Positions 61,891 through 64,000 of a stretch of 64,000 nt of DNA are shown piece by piece (positions within the stretch are counted from its first letter, which is position 1; each line of letters starts with the position of its first letter). Source of the DNA: Sphagnum compactum (lineage: Eukaryota > Bryophyta > Sphagnopsida > Sphagnales). A program made the position numbers and the translations under genes. The DNA is taken from the NCBI GenBank assembly GCA_965153455.1, contig OZ234498.1, positions 10,726,001 through 10,790,000 on the forward strand, given 5' to 3'. The notes beneath the pieces were generated by a model that saw only the letters and a list, made by a program, of their open reading frames with translations, searched no databases and was not told the DNA's origin.

Positions 61891-63370
61891 AGGTGGAAAA
61901 CACCCATATTTACAATTGAAATGAAGCTCAATGCAAATTCGTGATAAAGTAAGAGAGCCCCACACTTAGGATTAGGATGCTCCTTGAAAATGTCCTTTGA
62001 AGGTTCTGGAGATGAAAAACATCAACCGAGTTCTCCTCCCCTTCTTCAATAAGCTCCTCATTGTGCAAGTAAGGGCTCACTGTTATGGCAATTTGAAAAC
62101 AGCAACAATTGAAATAGGAAATGTTTCATGAAGTTCCCAAAGAAATGAAACTGAGAGATAAGAATAACATCTGGTGACTATTCCTCAAATTGTCGGATGA
62201 AATGAAAACTACATTGTTTCCCATAGTCTCTCCCTTGCAGCCAGAGCCAACAACAAATCTAGTCCAACTATAAGGAGTACCCTTCTCTCTTCAGGGGACT
62301 AACTAGGGTTGCCTAATATTTGAGCTACTACTAAGAATTCTTTGGTAGCTATAAAGACTTAAGAATAAGTAAAAACTGACTCTAAAATTGAGAGACTTTG
62401 AAATACTGGAATCAAAATGAGGCATAGGTACTAGTCGTGTCAAGACTTAAGAACCTGCATACATATTCTGGCTGGAGATTCAAGAACACTTGTTGAAATG
62501 TCTCAATGGGTGCTTTCAGGATTGTCAATCACCAGCATGTACTTCACCAGCATGGTGGCCAGATTCAAGTTCTGGGCGAGTTCCAGGTAGAGTTTTCAGT
62601 TGAGTTCTCAAACTCCCCATGAAGCACTGTTGACCAGTTTCAAGTTCTAAGCCAGTTCCAGGTCTCGTTGATTTTCAGTCCAGTTCTCAATCCCCTGGGA
62701 ATTTGCAGGTTCTGCACTCTAGAGAAATCAAGACCAAAAAATTCATTGAAAAAGCATATATATATCATCAGCAAGTTCGTTGCAAATTTGCTCCTAGAAA
62801 GATATGAATCCCAACACACAAGTATGAAGAAGAAAGCTCAGTTCCCTCTTGGACTAAATTTGTACATTGAATGCAAAACACCAAAAGAAACATTAAATAC
62901 ACACACAATTTATTTTGAATGAAAAACTCCAAAAATATCAAAAGAAAGAGAGATGGCAAAACAAAGTTTAAGTAGTGTGACTGAGAAGAAACAAACAAAC
63001 TTCACCAAGTGTTAACACGAAGATCCAAGATAGCCAAAAACCCACCCAAAAACAAAAAAAAAGAGAGAGATCCAAGGTGGCAAAGCAGCAGGCAATTTTA
63101 TTAAAAATCCAGCTTCAAGAATGCCAAGCAAAGGCCCACCAAACCCCAAAGAAAAAACAAACAACAACTACAATTTCCAAAGTACAGAGGACGAACTTCA
63201 AAGCTTCAAAAGAAGAAAGAGCAAGAACAAGAACCAAAGCTTGTCTTCTTCATCAATGCATCCATCCACAGGAATGCTTGTCTTCTCCATATTGTTGTCT
63301 CTCTCTCAATCTCACAGGGGGATGGATCCTCAATCGTCTGTGTGTATTTATTTTTTTCCTGCCTGGTGTC
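61891..63370. other. Intergenic and 3' flank of the IQD-like gene
   Basis: A diverged 80-bp direct duplication at about 62560-62700 shares CAAGTTCT.(G/A)GC.AGTTCCAGGT and AGTTCTCAA.(C/T)CCC. TTTATT at 63097-63102 gives AATAAA on the minus strand, about 270 bp after the stop of the IQD-like gene and a reasonable poly(A) signal for it. No other gene is supported. Confidence 0.5.
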
Positions 63371-64000
63371 TTAGATCTTGAAGGGAAGCTTCTTGGGATT
63401 GCCAGAGGGAATTGGAGATTTCAGATTCATGCCTGCAGCAAACGGTGAAGAAAGCTTGCGGTCTGCAGTAGCTTGTAATATCATTGCAGCAGTAGCAGCA
63501 GAAGAAGTAGTGCTTCCAACGCTCTTTCTTCTGTTATCGTTCATTGTTGTTGTTACCTTTTTTCCTCCACCTGCTGCACTAGGTCTGCCTTCTTCTTCTT
63601 CTTCTACCTCGTTGCCCAAGCTCAAGCGCCTCCTTCCTCCATTCTTCGGCTTAGACTCTCGGGACTTTTTTTTCTCACTACTGCCGTCGGGAAGAATCTT
63701 AGCTTTGTTTGGCACCGCCAAGATTTGATCAGATGGAAGGTTGTTGTCGCGAGATCCTCCTTCTTGCGCGCGCTCCAGCCAGTTCAACACGTAGCCTGGC
63801 TTGTCGAGCAGATTCTTCATGGCGTCGTCGTCGACAGCATGAGCAGCCGGTACTCCATCTCTTGTTCTGGCAGCTCCCTGTTTCTGTTCCAGACCATACC
63901 TCAGGCGGCGAAGAGAAAGCGCATATTCTCTTTGTCTCTCTCTCTTGAGAATCGCCTCTTGCTTGTACTGCTCAATAGCTTCCAAATCTGCAGGACTGCG
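63371..64000 (-). CDS. IQD-like (IQ67-domain family) protein, C-terminal part
   Basis: Open from the window edge to TAA at 63371: 209 residues, with the N-terminal part and any upstream exons outside the window. The first visible codons are internal, not a start. Residues near the edge read YKQEAILKRERQREYAL, followed later by YVLNWLERAQ. This matches the order in plant IQD proteins, where a KREr-AxAYA helix is followed by a W-LERW block after the calmodulin-binding IQ67 domain; that domain would lie off the window. The tail is basic and low-complexity (EKKKSRESKPKNGGRRRLS, an acidic EVEEEEE run, Ser/Thr/Ala-rich). IQD proteins bind calmodulin and microtubules. The family call rests on two short motifs and is not certain. 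Confidence 0.6.
   Translation of the reverse strand, partial: RSPADLEAIEQYKQEAILKRERQREYALSLRRLRYGLEQKQGAARTRDGVPAAHAVDDDAMKNLLDKPGYVLNWLERAQEGGSRDNNLPSDQILAVPNKAKILPDGSSEKKKSRESKPKNGGRRRLSLGNEVEEEEEGRPSAAGGGKKVTTTMNDNRRKSVGSTTSSAATAAMILQATADRKLSSPFAAGMNLKSPIPSGNPKKLPFKI

Noticed and set aside
1-64000. tRNA, rRNA or other structured RNA genes
   Set aside because: I saw no convincing cloverleaf or rRNA segment by eye; a dedicated scan would be needed to exclude small RNA genes.

Overview
The window is nuclear DNA of a land plant. The evidence is GT-AG introns of roughly 80-900 bp, plant-specific protein families (a plant-type trehalase, an S1/self-incompatibility-like secreted protein, a SIP1-like trihelix factor, an IQD-like protein) and CCCTAAA telomere-type repeats. 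Introns are short while the spacers are long, AT-rich and full of very old, mutated transposons and minisatellites. This would suit a seed-free plant (bryophyte, lycophyte or fern), but the lineage is not proven by anything I can see.

Layout. 0-21 kb is gene-poor: a 45-bp minisatellite, a decayed Ty3/Gypsy element (about 2.95-8.24 kb) whose pol remnant ends in a PHD finger, an AT-rich block that may be a CACTA-like element, GGTA-type microsatellites, two copies of a 154/155-bp CACTA-ended MITE in opposite orientation, and a stop-riddled trihelix-like pseudogene. At 21.3-23.9 kb lies a trihelix transcription factor gene with a repeat-rich 5' region. 24-39 kb is gene-poor again, with an hAT transposase remnant (27.7-29.7 kb) and a 122-bp tandem repeat.

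39.7-55.7 kb is a gene island. It holds a small secreted S1-family gene (+), a complete 12-exon trehalase gene (-) convergent with it, and a complete 14-exon BTB/POZ gene (-). I could close both multi-exon reading frames exactly with GT-AG junctions (571 and 947 codons). Both minus-strand genes carry a GC-richer minisatellite just upstream of their start.

55.7-63.3 kb returns to spacer, including degenerate telomere-like arrays at 60-61.4 kb. The window ends inside the 3' half of an IQD-like gene (-).

The genes do not form a pathway: trehalose cleavage, a secreted peptide-like protein, a BTB adaptor, a transcription factor and a possible calmodulin-linked scaffold are unrelated housekeeping or signalling functions. 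The most unusual items are the PHD-bearing Gypsy remnant, the MITE pair with matching ATT target duplications, the promoter-proximal minisatellites and a palindromic two-way poly(A) signal between the convergent genes.
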